A program made the translations under genes and the position numbers. From contig CAIIXF020000001.1 in NCBI GenBank assembly GCA_903813345.2, positions 28,387,915 through 28,451,914 on the forward strand: a DNA stretch of 64,000 nt, given 5' to 3'. Each line of letters begins with the position of its first letter. Position 1 is the stretch's first letter. The notes below the pieces were generated by a model. That model was not told the origin of the DNA, ran no database searches, and was given only the letters and a program-made list of their open reading frames with translations. Shown piece after piece: positions 25,651-40,600 of this stretch. Source of the stretch: Owenia fusiformis (Eukaryota; Annelida; Polychaeta; Sabellida; Oweniidae).

Positions 25651-28600
25651 ATGGCAGAGAAAAAAGTTGTGACACAAATCTCCACCCCAAAGCTACAGAG
25701 AGAGGGAGGGGGATTTCTAGTCCGCAAGGTGATTGGTGGAATTATCCCATCATGTGACCCTTTCCTTATGTTGGACCACATTGGTAAGATTTACTCTACT
25801 GATCATATGATGGGGAGGGGGTTGTGGTATTAACCCTATGATTATGAGTTTTTTTTTAAAAAACACCTTAAATGGGTGTTTTTCTTTGTTTGAATATATA
25901 GTCTAAATATTTATAGACATGCAGGTGTACACCTGGGACTGAGAAAAAGTGTTCAAACTGAGAGGTGTTTGGATGAGAGGTATTCGGATATAAGTTTAAC
26001 TAATACATGTATCACTAGCGTATGATTGGTAAACTCAGTGGATTAAGATTTCTATCATATTCATCAAGGTGATGTTGGTGCAACTGAGACCTGATGAATC
26101 AAGATATCAAGGACTTTAATGTTGTCAGCACTTGCATGCAACTCTTCACACCTTTTAATATGGATGTTTTAGCCATGTTTTATTGTTCCACCATTGTTGG
26201 TCAATATTCAGCTTTCTGAAAATGGTCTCATCAATATATGTAGCCTTACATGCCTTATAATCCATTGACAGTTCAGCCCTTTCATTTAACATGGCGCATG
26301 TGGTGAATTGGACCACACAGGAACAAAATCTACAGTGTACCTGTTGTTTTCAGAAATACACTGGTTTTATACATGTCACTGACTCAAAATAATATATTTC
26401 CTGTCTTCTTATGTAATCTTTCCTGTCTAGGTCTAATTTAATATAATACATTAGCGAAAGGGCTGATTATTGCCGATAAACATTGCATAGCAAGATAATT
26501 GACTTTAGGTTCCTCTAATTGGATTTTGATAGATGATACTAGACATGTGTTTCCTCTCAAATTTTCTCACATGAAGTACAATGATCTTTCCAGTAATGAA
26601 GTAAGGGATATGGATCAACTTGAGATTTTGCAAATTATCTTCCATCCATGAGAAAAATCATGAAAAATAGCAAAGGACTGGTATCGATATGGAGAACTGA
26701 ATTTAACAATGTTTTTCTCTTAAACCAATCATTGAAAACATTCTGTAAAAAAACACAATATTTTATGTAATGTTGACTGATTGACAACAATTTAATGTGA
26801 AAATTATTTAGAAATATTTTATATAACTGTTTTTGTTCACATTTCTTTTTGTTTTTTTAGTGCAATTGTTTTTGCTCCTTTGTACAAATTCTTGAGAATG
26901 AAATAAAATGTCTTTCCAAACCGTCTGAACAAAATAGCATATACAACATGTTTGTAGACCTCTCAATATTATAGTAATACAAAGGAATTTTGGGTTGATT
27001 TTAAAAAAGTATTCAAAAAATTAAAACAAAATCCCCCCAAAATAGATAAAATTTAATTCATTAACAAGATACTTTTTAAAATCAACCAAAATTTCCTTTG
27101 TACAATTACAATATTGAGAGACCTAAACATGTTGTATTTATGTCGTTTTGTTCCAATGAGGTTCGGAAAGATCTTTCATTTCACGTTGGAAACGTGATAC
27201 CAAAAACAAAACAAGGGTTTGATATGTTTTCGTTTTCCAAAACAATATAGATGAAAGTATATATATTTTTCAAATGATATTGTTACCATTCAGAAGATGA
27301 CCATTAAATTGCAGTGTGTTAAATTTTTAGATTTTTTTATGACTGGTTTAAGAGAAATGTGTGTTCAAAAAGTTCTCCATATCGATACCACTCCTTTATG
27401 AAAATAAGAATTTTGCGATCACTAGATGAAATCATCTTGAGAACAAAGGATTTTTGATTTCTCCTGCATCTCCTCCATTAGAAAACAAACTGATTACAAT
27501 ATAGCCCCATGGGTGCTATAAAAGAGACTTGGATTTGTATTCCACTCTTGGGTGCAATATTTTGATCAAATGGGCACAGGGATGGGTTGGTGTATGTGCC
27601 GCTGGATTTTGAATTAAAAATTTTGCCTATTTCCTGTCCTAAAATCCTGTCTGTTAAGTCTTATCTATGCATTTTTTATGGTATAAAATATCACACTATT
27701 TAGATTTTGCACATTCTGAGTAAATGTCAAAGTGACTTTTTGATTTTCCATCCTTAAATCTGTCTTCAGGTTCCAGATGAACCATTTCACACATTGATTT
27801 CATATTTTCAAGGAGGTTTCTTTGTATAAAAATCTCGAACTGATAAGATTTTGGGCATTCTGGATAAATGTTAAGGTGGTCATTTTTGATTTTCCTTCCT
27901 TAAATCTTGTCTGTAGAGTCTTGTCTATATATTTCTGGGTGAACTGTTTGATTGATTGATTTCAAATTTTCATGAATGTTCCTTTTTTATGAAAATATCG
28001 AACTGAATAGTTTTCTGGGTAAATGTTATGGTGGCCATTTTGGATATTTCATCCTAAAATCATGTATTCACATTGTCAAGATGAACCATTCGATGGATTG
28101 ATCTGAAAATTCTTCTTGGTATGAAATTTTAGAATTGCTTAGCTTTTGGCAATTCTAGGTAAATGTTAAGGTGGCCATTTTGGACTTTCCAGCCCAAAAA
28201 TTGTATTTTCCTTTCAAGGGTGTTATACTGCTCAACCTGTGTCTAATTCCGTATATTAGGGCAATTTTTCAGGGATAGATAATATTGTTCAAAAACAAAT
28301 GGTTTGGGAAAGGAGAAAGCCATATATTTACTTATTTGTAGCAACATCAATAATGTCTACATCAATAATCTGCAAAAGGCTAATAAGCCCATTTAAAGTA
28401 GCTACCCTTTATTATGACATCAAAACACATTTTGTTTGTTCAATCTGAAAGTAAGGATTGGAACTGTTTACCACTAGGGGGACTTCATGTCTGCTTATTC
28501 ATTTTCCCCATCTTCCAAATCAGTCTTTATTAGTCTCCTGAACCTACCCCCACCCCCTTTCTCAATCTAACAAAAGAAAATAGATAGGTGGAAGAGGTGC

Positions 28601-31600
28601 CCAGAGTCTTTTTGCAAGGTTACCTGTTGACTTATGCAGCACTCCAAAATCAAAGTGTATTCCTTGCCTGCTATTTGCTTTTTTCTGTTTGCATGTCTGC
28701 AACAAATCTTTTTTTTCTCCAGGTCCAGTAGACAACAAACCTGGAGAGTCAGTAGGGGCACCAGACCATCCACATCGAGGTTTTGAAACTGTCACTTATG
28801 TTATAGATGGGGGTATTAAGCATAAGGATTCTGAAGGCAACAAAGGTAAAGGTTGTTTTTGTAGATTTATGAAGCTGGAAATGTTTCACTCACTACAGTA
28901 GATGGCATTTCATATTTGATGAAATTTCATTTCTTAACTGTTATGTCACCACCAGAACTTCTTTGTGGACGGTGTTCAGCGGTCTGTGGTTGGCAGTCAG
29001 CATCTGTAACAAATGGCAGGTGGTGACATTTTGCATGTTTATACCTACTAATGATATTTTTAGAGCCATCATTTTTTGTGACTGGCACTTTGGTGACAAT
29101 TTATTGTTGCTAACATTTTTTATTCATTTTTTTGTATTTTTTGAACTGAATTGATATTTTACATTTTATATTCCCTAAAAGTTGTGTTAAATTCAGAATG
29201 AGAGTTTTTTGTATCCAATATAAGCTTTACAAACATAGTGTGAAAACTCATTTGCAGCACCTCACTGCCTCAGTCTATTGACAAGCATAGATTGTGAACA
29301 CAGCCTAGACTTGCCTAAATACACAATTCTTCATGTAAAAGGAATGAAATCAAAACAAAAAATGATTTATCATACTGAACAATCAAAATAACGCGTAACC
29401 ATTATTAATGGATCACCCTGTATATTTTGTCCAGGTAATCTGAAGGAGGGTTGGGTGCAGTGGATGACTGCAGGGCGGGGAATTGTACATGCAGAGATGC
29501 CAACTGATGAAATCATGGAGAATGGGGGACGCATGGAAGGCTTCCAGTTGTGGACTAATTTACCAGCAAAGGTTAGTAGATGGACTAGTTTATTTAGTTG
29601 ATATTTCAGAAGCACATTCGAGAAATGGTCATATGACAGTGGATTACTCATGTCATGAGACAAGTGAAAATCCCTGCAGTGTACATGTATGTATTGGCAC
29701 ATGTGTATGCATCTGTTATGAAGGTTTAAATGCATTGAGATCAATTATAAAGGATCAAATTGGCTAAGAAAATGGGAGAATACATTGTATCAAAGAAATG
29801 CATCTAAAAAAGCGGCAATACCAGAAAGTAAGTGCAGTAAAACTTGTCTAAGTAGAACATCTTGGTACAATGTGATGGGAGGTGTTACATTGATAGAGGT
29901 TCATTAAACATTAAGTCAATTGGTCTTGGGACTCTAAAGTCTTCCACTAACAGAGGTGTTCCACTTCTAGATCTAGAGGTGTTCCCACTTTACAGGTTTC
30001 ACTGTAAGCTAATTTCTGACTTGAAACTAATGATTAGGGACCTACCCCCCCAGGGATGCCTTGGGGTCTATTTAATGATTGGACTAGACATGAGTCATAT
30101 CAAATCATGTTATTTCATTGTGTACACTTATTACACACATTTTTTAAGTGCTGTAACTTGTTCCGTGAGTGTAAAAATGAAACTAGACTGAGGCTGTGAT
30201 TTTCAGTTATCAGATTTGGTTCAGATTTTACATGCTTATATGTTTAGGACTCTGCTAAAAAGGGGTTTTCAGCATGGCTACTTTTTCACACATTGGGTAT
30301 AGGCTTTACCAACATGAGACAGTACTACTGCATGCATGCCTGGTTATTTTTTCAAAATGATGAGTAATTTGATAAAATACATGTATGTTTAGTTTGGTGG
30401 GATTTGCTACTCCTGGAAGTTGCTGTTTGTCAAGTTTTGAGAATTATATGTTGGCAACTTTTTTAATAGCTTTAGCCATGATCATTTTTAGGCTTAAAAT
30501 GGAACTGAAATGATATACCCATTGCTTGAACTAAGTTATCTTCTTTGGTATAGTGGTAGTGACACATCTGAGATGTCACTAAAACCTTGTTGAAAGTTGC
30601 CATCTATATGTCATCTTACTCATTTTGATTTGCAAAGATTCCTGCTCTCATTATCTTTTTTAGGAACATATGATCAGGAGAATAAAATATGAAGTCTTTA
30701 TTTCATATCTTACATATCAAACATCTTCTGTTCTTTCTATATTTACATGTTTGTCATATAATGTCTTCAGTCCTCATGTGAGATGAAGCTTGCAAATCAA
30801 CATCATATCCTAACTTACAGTCTCTATATCGTTACCATCTTTCTTTATTGAAATGAAGTTTTAAACTTGTAGAATTTTATTGTCAGATAAATGATGCACT
30901 TGTTACAAAATTGTTTATCTATTTTGAATAGTGAGGTTCAGAAAACAAAATAAATTATCCAAATATTTTCAGATCATTTTAGAATGAACTACATACTGTA
31001 TATTGACAACTGAACAATAAAAAAATAATGAGTTTCAAACCTTCATCAGTAAGGAGTGAGGATAAATAGTGGAAAGCTATGAACCTTTAGTACATGAGTA
31101 CAAAATGAACATGTAGTGTAAAATGGGTCCAAAACATTGTTTCATAATTGTCTTATATGTACTGTTACAGTATTCATGAATTGTTAGATCTCTAACATAG
31201 ACTTAAGTCTATCTATGTGTTCCAAATCAGGATGTGACTGTCCTTTCTGCAGTGTATTCAACATCTCAGTAGCTTTTGTTAAATTATGAATGACTGTCTC
31301 TGCATTTTCTTTCAATTCAAGTTGTGCTTCGGCCAAAAGAATGAATGATTCTACAATATCACCATGGTTGGCTTCATTGCCATATATTTGCCTTGCTGCG
31401 TCTAAAGCTAACTGATGGTATGCAATTGCTTCATTACTATTGTTTAGTATGCGTGACACTGTCCCAATTTTATTGTAGATTTTCCCCATGTCCAGGTAGG
31501 CTGATCTTTGTTCATCTGAAATATTCTCCAATTGCTTGAGTGATCGGTTGAGTTGAATTGAAGCCTCGGACAGGTCCCCTTTTAAAGCTAGTGCAGTTGC

Positions 31601-34600
31601 AAGAGCAGAGACAGACATAACAAGGTCGAGTGCTTCAAATGTATTAATATCAGCATATTCATTTCTGAGTTCTGTAGATTGGTGAAAGTAGTCCACAGCT
31701 TTAGAATAGTGGCCCTGTTTTAGATGAACAGTGCCAATATTGTAAAATATCCTAGCCTTTAGCAGATGAAAGGCAGAAAGTGGGGAATCAGTCATGCATT
31801 CTAGTGCTTTGTCATAGTTAATAAGAGCTGCATTGTAATCTCCATTGTTGTTGTAACTGTATCCCAGATTGTTGTATGAAGGGGACAGCAGTTTGAAGTG
31901 GTCTTTAATCTGCATTGGAGAGGCAAGTGTTATTTCTATTGCTTCTTTGAAGTACTCTATGGCTTGTTCATTTTCATATGCTTTGAGGTATGCAAACCCA
32001 ATGAGATTCAAATAGTCTGCTTCTGCAGCCATATCATCCTTGATGTTGTTAATTCTTTTGAGATGCTTGTGCATATCATAGCTCTCAATTGCCATTTGTT
32101 TACCCCTTTGAATGTTCCCCATTTGCAGGTACACATGTGCCAGTAGATAAAGGTTTTCTTTGATGACAACATTTGGAACATTACCAAACATTCTGTATCT
32201 CATCATCAAAGCTTTTTGTAGGTATTTTAAACCAGTTTTTGAGTCTTTCTTTTCACCAGCAATACTATTTCCTAAATTGTTATAGGCTACGGCCAATGTA
32301 GTGCTGTCTTTTCCTTCCATAACACCTATTGCTTTCTGATTGAGTTCTATAGATTTATCAAGATTTCCCATTCCTTTGTAAGAGTAGGCAAGTGATAGAA
32401 GAAGGACACCAAGGTCCATTGGATATAAGTCAATGTTATCAAGTATTTCCTGAAAAAGTCTATGGGCTTTTTCATAATCACCATGTCTCCAAAGATTAGC
32501 ACGTCCAAGTTGAAACTTCAATTGAAGGATAAATGATATGTCCACATTGTTTTTCTCAGCTAATTCAATTGCACTTTCACAAATTGAACATGCTTTTTCA
32601 TTTTCATACCTTGAGCAATACACAGCAGAGAGATAAGACAGTGCAAGCACATCATTTGGTGTTTCTTCCAGCACTTTTTCAAAGCATGCTATAGCATCTG
32701 TATATCTAAGCAGCCGCATATTAACAGTACCTTCATTCATTGCATTGTCCTCAAAACAGTTTCCCTTCACTTTGTTTGTCAGTGTAAATGTTCTCATGAT
32801 TGTTTCCAATGGTATAGCTGATTTATAGTACCTTGTTATAATATCTGTATTGTCCATGTAAAATGTAGCAGCGTCATCAGTCATGGAAGCTCCTGCTTCA
32901 GCAGTTGATTTGAACCTTTCTCTAACTGCGATGTTGTCACGCTGTGCTTTAATTGTACAATATGTTTGTAGTCTTAGTTGGTTGCCTATTGCCCATAGGA
33001 CCATTAGGTTGTGTGCAATATCTCTTGATAATACCCCCATGGACTCCAGTTCAGATATGATCTCCCATGGAGGCTTGCTCACTACCCCAAAGTACATCCC
33101 AAGGTTCATAATCATTAAGCTTGGGAATCTGAAAATTTCCCTCTTCACATGGAATATACTCCCCTCACTTCTTACTCCCAGAAAAGGTGTTCCATATTTC
33201 ACATTGTCCTCTTTTATTGTCTTAATTGCCCTCTTTTGTCCAGTGTTGCCAATCTTTAATGATTTCTTCAATTGGATGATGTAATCATCGTACAAGGTCT
33301 TATCTCCCATTATGAATGTTGCTGAGGTGAGCACTTCTGCCAAACCATCGGGGCCAAATGAGTTAAGGTTCTGTATGTTCGCCATCTTTGATGGGGTCTG
33401 GATAAGTTCATTTCCCCCCAGACCTCTCGGAAACTTACATGCTTTTGGCATATCAGCATCAAATGAGAATCCTCGTGGTGTAATTGAATCAAAGAACCAG
33501 TTTTCTCCACCTTCGGAATAGTCATTTAGAGACTTAACACCCATTGCTGGAACTATTGTCTCTCCAAGGTTAATGACTTTGAGTTCGAAGAAGTCACATA
33601 AAGCAGCGAGTTTTGCTTTATTTTGTGGTGTATCTGAACCCTCTCCAATGAGAGCAGCGAATTCAATATCAGAGTATGGCGTCATCTCATGACGTGAGAA
33701 TGAACCAAGGCCAATAAAAGCCCATGGGAAGGTCATTGGTTTCATATTTTTCAAACAATCATTCACCATTTTTTGTATCATTGACTTCATTCTTTCAACG
33801 AGTGTAGTTGCGATACATATAACCTTTTTAGTATGTTCAGACTCAGCAGTGATTCTCTCAGTTATTGATATACCAGCTTTAGCATCATAAGGTCCAGTTT
33901 CGCTTATATCATTAAGCATTTTCTCTGTGTTTGTTCTTATTTCATCAAGCGTTGATTTATAGATCTGTGTTTCCTCTTCTGAATAATCATTAGATCCATC
34001 TTTTAAATTTCCCAAGAGTTCCAACATAACACATTCAATGTTTGCGATTTTTGTTGTCAAAACATTCACCTGTAAATCATCTGAGTTCAGCCTTACTTTT
34101 GCGCCATTATACAGAGCACATGCTTTCAACAGGCAGACTCTATCGTTTTGATGTTTTGCATATTCCAAATAGACATCTCCTAGGGCTTCAAGACATATAC
34201 ATGTCTCTTTCTTATCACTGGCAAGTTTTAATGCGAGCGCATATTCTTCTTCAGCCTTCTTGAATCTGTTCTGGTCATATTCTCTTTGACCTCTTGCATA
34301 GCGATCAGCAAATGTCAGTCTGAAATGTCAATGAATTTTTTATTATTTCCAGAAATATTTTCAGAGGAGCAATATTCTTTTTTCCAACAAAAACTATCAT
34401 TATAATAAAACTTTGATTTTTGTTTTATCTTGCAAAGTTTCCCTTTATATGTAACTTATATTGGTAAATTGAACTCATAATTGATATCAGCCCCCTTAAT
34501 GCAGTGATTCAGGCATCAGCCACTCTGGAAAGAATGTTGATGTCTGAAGCAGTGTATTCTTAGGATGGGATATACCATCCTATTGGTTTCATTCCCCAAT

Positions 34601-37600
34601 CTCAAGACGACCAAATAGAGATGCATCAACGTTTCAGTTGGGTTGTGTGTCAGTGAAACTTTTTGATTGAGCAATTAGAATACCACAATATCACATGGAA
34701 AAATACATCATACAAAAGAGTATCTTGGATGGCTTGCAGTTTGGCTAATAAAATGTGTGGCCTCTTGTATTTTGATGCTTTTCTGACATGTAGTTTTCAA
34801 AAGAATTAACCCATACGATAGTGAACTGTTGTCTTTTGTTTGATTTTTTAGGTTTTATTGACACACAGCTCCATTGAAATGGACTATAGTTTATTAATTG
34901 TATTATAAACAATTCACTTTCAGTTTAAGGTACAGCTGGAAAATAACATTTTGGTAAAAAATTGCTATACCTGCACATGTTATTTTCTGGTACACTATAA
35001 AGTATGAAGGCATGTGTTAATTTCCTTGTTTTTTCAGGAAAGTATCATTACATTGTCTTTTTTTAGTATATCTGTAGACTATATATCCTCTAGTCTGAAA
35101 TTTTTTTGAATTTTTGAATGAAATTATTCAGACTATAGCCTACATATGTTAAAATTTGTCATTGAAAATTATTTGTTTACATAGGAAGTGCCATTCAAAA
35201 TGGCCGACTGGGTAAATTAATTTGCATATTTGTTACTTCCCCTAGCTTTATTTCCATTTGACAATATGCTGGGTTACTTTTTATAGCATTTAATTGTACC
35301 TTACTACTTAATTGAATTGTTATAATGCTTATTTTTGGGAAGTGAAGTTCCCTAAAATTGATTATAGTTTGCAGGAAATGTCCTGTTTTTTTTACCACAG
35401 GAGGGACATAATGATTAATAGACTGAATTCTCAGGAAATTCAGTCTATTGGATATAGACTAAGTATATCTGGTAAGAGGTCGATGGGAACTCCAGGAAAT
35501 TCTGATATTTCACATTTTCTAGTTTTCCAAATTTTCTTTCAAAGTTTCCAGACAACACAGGAGCTACCATTGACCTGTTTCCAGGTTTACTAAAAGTAGA
35601 CAATGTAATGATACTTTCCTGAAAAAGGCAAGGGAATATACACAATGCCTCCATACTAAATTTTGTACCAGAAAATAACATGTGCAGGTATTGCAATTTT
35701 TTACCAAAATGTTACTTTCCAGCTGAACCTTAAAATTGACTGGAATATGATTTATAGATATATAAAATACCACATACCCTTGCTGCAAGAATGCTATAAC
35801 CTGTAACTTTACTTTACATGTATGATAAAGTATTGTACATGTTTATACTGTACTTACACATCCATCTTTGTGCCTTCACTAACTGTGTCACTTCTGACTC
35901 TAAGAATATCTTCCTTTATGTCAACTTCTGCTCCTGCAGTCAAATGTATCAGTGTCCGCAATTTATTCCCCATTTCTCTTCGTGAATTTTATGAATCACA
36001 GTCAAAAGTCCCTGGAGAACATTGGATCTATAAAACTTCATGACTAGAAGCTTCTCGATCTTGAATCTGCACAAAACTGATTGTATTGGTTGTGTATAGC
36101 AGTATTGAAGCTGTAGTAGTTGAATCGTATGCCTGCTCTATTTATATATGTGAATAATAAAGTTGAATGTTTGTAAATGGATTATTTTACAGTTCAATAG
36201 AGTCATATTACTGCAAGTGTTTACTGTTTTCTATGTGACCTGTTTAGTACACCAGGATGTCATTCTGCATGTCATCTTGGCTATTTCATGTTTTTCAGGG
36301 CCCAGTTGTTCAGAACCACTATTAACTTAATTGCAATTAACTTAATTTTTGGTCTAATTGCAATTACGTAGTTAATTTCAATATTAAATTCTGTTGTTGA
36401 AAGCATTTTAATTTCGAAATTAACTAATTGTTCACTATTAAGCTAATAGTGGTTCTGAACAACTGGGCTCAGCACAAAAGTACTGTCCTCGCATTTTTAA
36501 AAAAAAATTCTTGGTGATTCAGTGACAGCATTTTGGTCTTTTATGTTTCAGAAATTCTAAATCTTTTAATATTGATCTCTGACTGAGCCTTTGATTTAAA
36601 ATCACTTGTTTTGAAGGAATATGTCTCATTATTGCTATTTCATATGTATGAGTATATGTCTATAGTTCGTCAAGCGGATAACTGCAAGTTTGATCATCAT
36701 GGCCAATAATGTGGTAAGTCCGCCGGAGCAGATCAACTGCAATTGATAATAAAAACGTTTTGCTGGATATAAATCCTATATAAATACAAGCGACTGTAAC
36801 GTATTTTGTTAAGTTCAGACGGCTTGATGACAATAAGGCCTTCTTTATTTGAAGCTTAATACCATATGATTTTTCAATGTTTTTTATTATGTAATTTATT
36901 TGCTAAGCATATCATGACATTAACATGAACATGGAGAGCAAGTAAACTGGAACGATAACAATTTGAATTCTATACAATCTCCAAGATGAGTGGAGTAAAT
37001 TTGAAAAAACAAAATCGTTTTTGCAATGATTGATTTTTCTTTGAAAAAGTGATGGGTAATAAATACTGAACAAATGAAAGAATGAATAAATTTGAACAAA
37101 TATGCTTGTGTTTATAAATGATATACGCTTTTAAATAATTCATTTCACAACGTTTTTAATTATTTAACACAATTAGTTTCGGGGACTTCCCAGCCCCAGG
37201 GACGTCCCAATAAATATTTTAAATTTTTATTGAAATAAAACAAAATAGAGATGTACACATTTGAAAGAACATGTGTTTTATCAATATTACGACGATTCCA
37301 GATATTTATTCGTCAATGTTGTAAAAATCATTCGGACGTCTGCATTGTTTACAATAACTTTCAATAACTTTGTATTGGACCAGAACTGGCTTAAAAAATC
37401 CCACAAAGGACTGATTTAGCCATTGCCTAAGATGGGTTATTTTGTCCGAGAAGAATCAGCTTTTAAGTTTATTGTGCGAAATTATTGTTATTTCTAAATG
37501 TAAAATCTCATGCTCTGGGGTCTTCCGACAATTAAATCTCATCCCGTGCCTAAGGTTGCCAAACGTTTTGAGGGAAGTGTAACTTCATGATGACATGTTT

Positions 37601-40600
37601 TTAACAAAATAAGCCTCTCGTGTTCACCATAACAAATATCAATTCATTTACTGCTCATATATGTAGTTTTCAAATAGCACAGTAATTTAATGTTTCTGGT
37701 TGAGGCATTTTTCCGCAAAATGATATTTTGGAAAATCCTGACCGGGGGTTCGTTCGAACCCACCGAACCCCCGCTGCCTACGGCTATGCTTATGAATATA
37801 CTTAGTTTTCACTCAACTGCTTGAAACTTGAAATAATGAAATTGATGGGGCAATGCATTTAATCTAAAAGTAACCATGCAATATGTTGAAGGATTTAAGC
37901 CCTGGACTCAGTGCGATGCGGAATGACCATTCTCTGAAGGTTGCTTTCCAAAGTATCAGCTTCAATGTGTAGAGTCCAGTCATCACCATGACAACCGTTT
38001 AACTAGTGACCTTGAGTTCGATATTGGTTATATAACAGAATGCAGTTACATGAAATAGCGTGTTCTGATTGGCTGGTTTTGGACACACCTTGCCTAATTA
38101 ACTGTGTGAATGTAATTTTAAGAATGCAGATTATTTGAAATACCATGTTGTGATTGACTGGAATTTGATCATTGAGTTTTATTATCCCATTGAACGAAGT
38201 TCGGAGGGATATAGGGAACGCCTCCGTCCGTCCGTCCGTACGTCCGTCCGTCTGTACGTACGTCCGTCCGTCTGTCCGTCCGTCCGGGCAATAACTCAAA
38301 TACCGTTGGCCCGATTTTGTTCATATTTTGTACACATATACCCTATGGGAGTAGAAGTTCTGCTCGAAAGCTGATTTTCAAAATGGCCGCTCATTTCAAA
38401 ATGGCGGCCATTTTAGTGCTGATTTTACAGTAATTTAGGTGCAATATGTAAAACTGTAATAGCAATATGTTTTAAATGTAAAAAAATTATAAAGGATATA
38501 AATAATGCTACAAATGTAGATATTAAAGAAGCACATGGCAGCCATCTTGAAAAATGGCGGCCTTTAATCGTCATTTTACGATTTTTGCTGTAACTCAAAA
38601 AATAGTGGAGCGATTTTGTTCATATTTGGTATGTGAATACTGTAAGCATTGCACACTGCCTAAAGACACTTTTGGTAGAAGGCGGCCATTTTGAAATTTT
38701 TTTTGAAAAATGGCCGCCATTTTAAAGTATTTTACTATAACTCGAAAAGTAGTGGAGCGATTTTGTTCATATTTGGTATGTGAATACTATAAGCATGGCA
38801 CACTGTCCTATGACACTTTTGGTAGAAGGCGGCCATTTTGAAAAAAAATTTGAAAAATGGCCGCCATTTTAACGTATTTTACTATAACTCGAAAAGTAGT
38901 GGAGCGATTTTGTTCATATTTGGTATGTGAATACTATAAGCATGGCACACTGTCTATTTCTAATGACACTTTTGGTAGAAGGTGGCCATTTTGAAAAATG
39001 GCCGCCATTTTAACATATTTTCTATAACCAGAAAAGTAGTGGAGAGATTTTGTTCATATTTGATATGTGAATACTTTAAGCATGGCACATTGTCTAATAA
39101 AACTTTTGGGAGTTGTCGGCAATTTTGAAAAATGGCCACCATTTTTATGTGTGTTATTTTACAAGTACGTGTGTGATTTTTCAAAAATTTTAGAGGTGGC
39201 TTCTTAAAAGCATATTATTTCTTCTGATGACAACTTGGCAAGTAAGCAACCATTTTGAAAATGGTGGCCTTTCTGGTGTGTTGTTTTATGATATATGCTA
39301 TTCGTTTGTAAAAATGCCAGCCATTTCTGTTCGATGGGATTCGCTACGCTTTGGCGTTGCCGTTGTTCTGGTTTTCGTTAATGCTATGCTAAATATAACT
39401 TATTGTTTTCCAGCATAAAATGATTGCTCCACGCTATCAAGAAATGAAACCAGAAGAAATGGCATCAGTAGAAAATGAAGAAAATAAATATACTGTCAAA
39501 ATTATATCTGGCACAGTAAATGGTTAGTAATGAAATTTTCCAATAAAATAATTGTACTTTTTATTTATTTTTTATTTTTGAGATTTGATGCCTCATATAC
39601 ATTATGGTTAAAAAGTGTCTTGTTATTATCTATAAACTATATGTCACCACAGCATCAGGTGTCTCTGACAAATTGTTCCACTTGTAATTGCAACAAATAA
39701 GTGATACTTTGCCATTTTAATGTCTTATTCCAAATTCAAACAGCATCTTTATATTTACAGGTGTGTCTTCAAAAATCAACACATTAGTACCAATCACATT
39801 CCTAGATATTCATCTCCAGCCTGGTGGCCAGTTCACACACGACATACCTCCTGGTTTTAACAGTATTGCATATGTATGGAGAGGCTCAGGTAAATAGTAA
39901 CATGACATACATCCTAGATTTAACAGTATTGCATATGTATGGAGAGGCTCAGGTAAATAGTAACATGACATACATCCTAGCTTTAACAGTATTGCATATG
40001 TATGGAGAGGTTCAGGTAAATAGTAACATGACATACATCCTAGCTTTAACAGTATTGCATATGTATGGAGAGGCTCAGGTAAATAGTAACATGACATACA
40101 TCCTGGCTTTAACAGTATTGCATATGTATGGAGAGGCTCAGGTAAATAGTAACATGACATACATCCTGGCTTTAACAGAATTGCATATGCATGGAGAGGC
40201 TCAGGTAAATAGTAACATGACATACATCCTGGCTTTAACAGTATTGCATATGCATGGAGAGGCTCAGGTAAATAGTAACATGACATACATCCTGGCTTTA
40301 ACAGTATTGCATATGTATGGAGAGGTTCAGGTAAATAGTAACATGACATACATCCTAGCTTTAACAGTATTGCATATGTATGGAGAGGCTCAGGTAAATA
40401 GTAACATGACATACATCCTGGCTTTAACAGTATTGCATATGCATGGAGAGGCTCAGGTAAATAGTAACATGACATACATCCTGGCTTTAACAGTATTGCA
40501 TATGCATGGAGAGGCTCAGGTAAATAGTAACATGACATACATCCTGGCTTTAACAGTATTGCATATGCATGGAGAGGCTCAGGTAAATAGTAACATGACA

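Larger units (their letters stand above)
25784..28722. other. PIR intron 1
   Basis: 2.9-kb intron holding a large imperfect palindrome (26665-27405) and a degraded tandem repeat (27560-28215). No coding exon recognised. The acceptor is TTTTCTCCAG before 28723. Confidence 0.6.

Noticed and set aside
29862-30191. 109-codon plus-strand frame in PIR intron 3
   Set aside because: It overlaps a degraded dispersed repeat (29838-30010), has no splice-site logic and no recognisable protein.
34160-34168. Start of the TPR gene at 34168
   Set aside because: The codon there is TTG. The frame is open upstream to the acceptor at 34320 and joins in phase to an ATG exon at 35973.
38135-38374. Arg/Pro/Ser-rich open frames around 38200
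   Set aside because: These are the translation of the (TCCG)n microsatellite.
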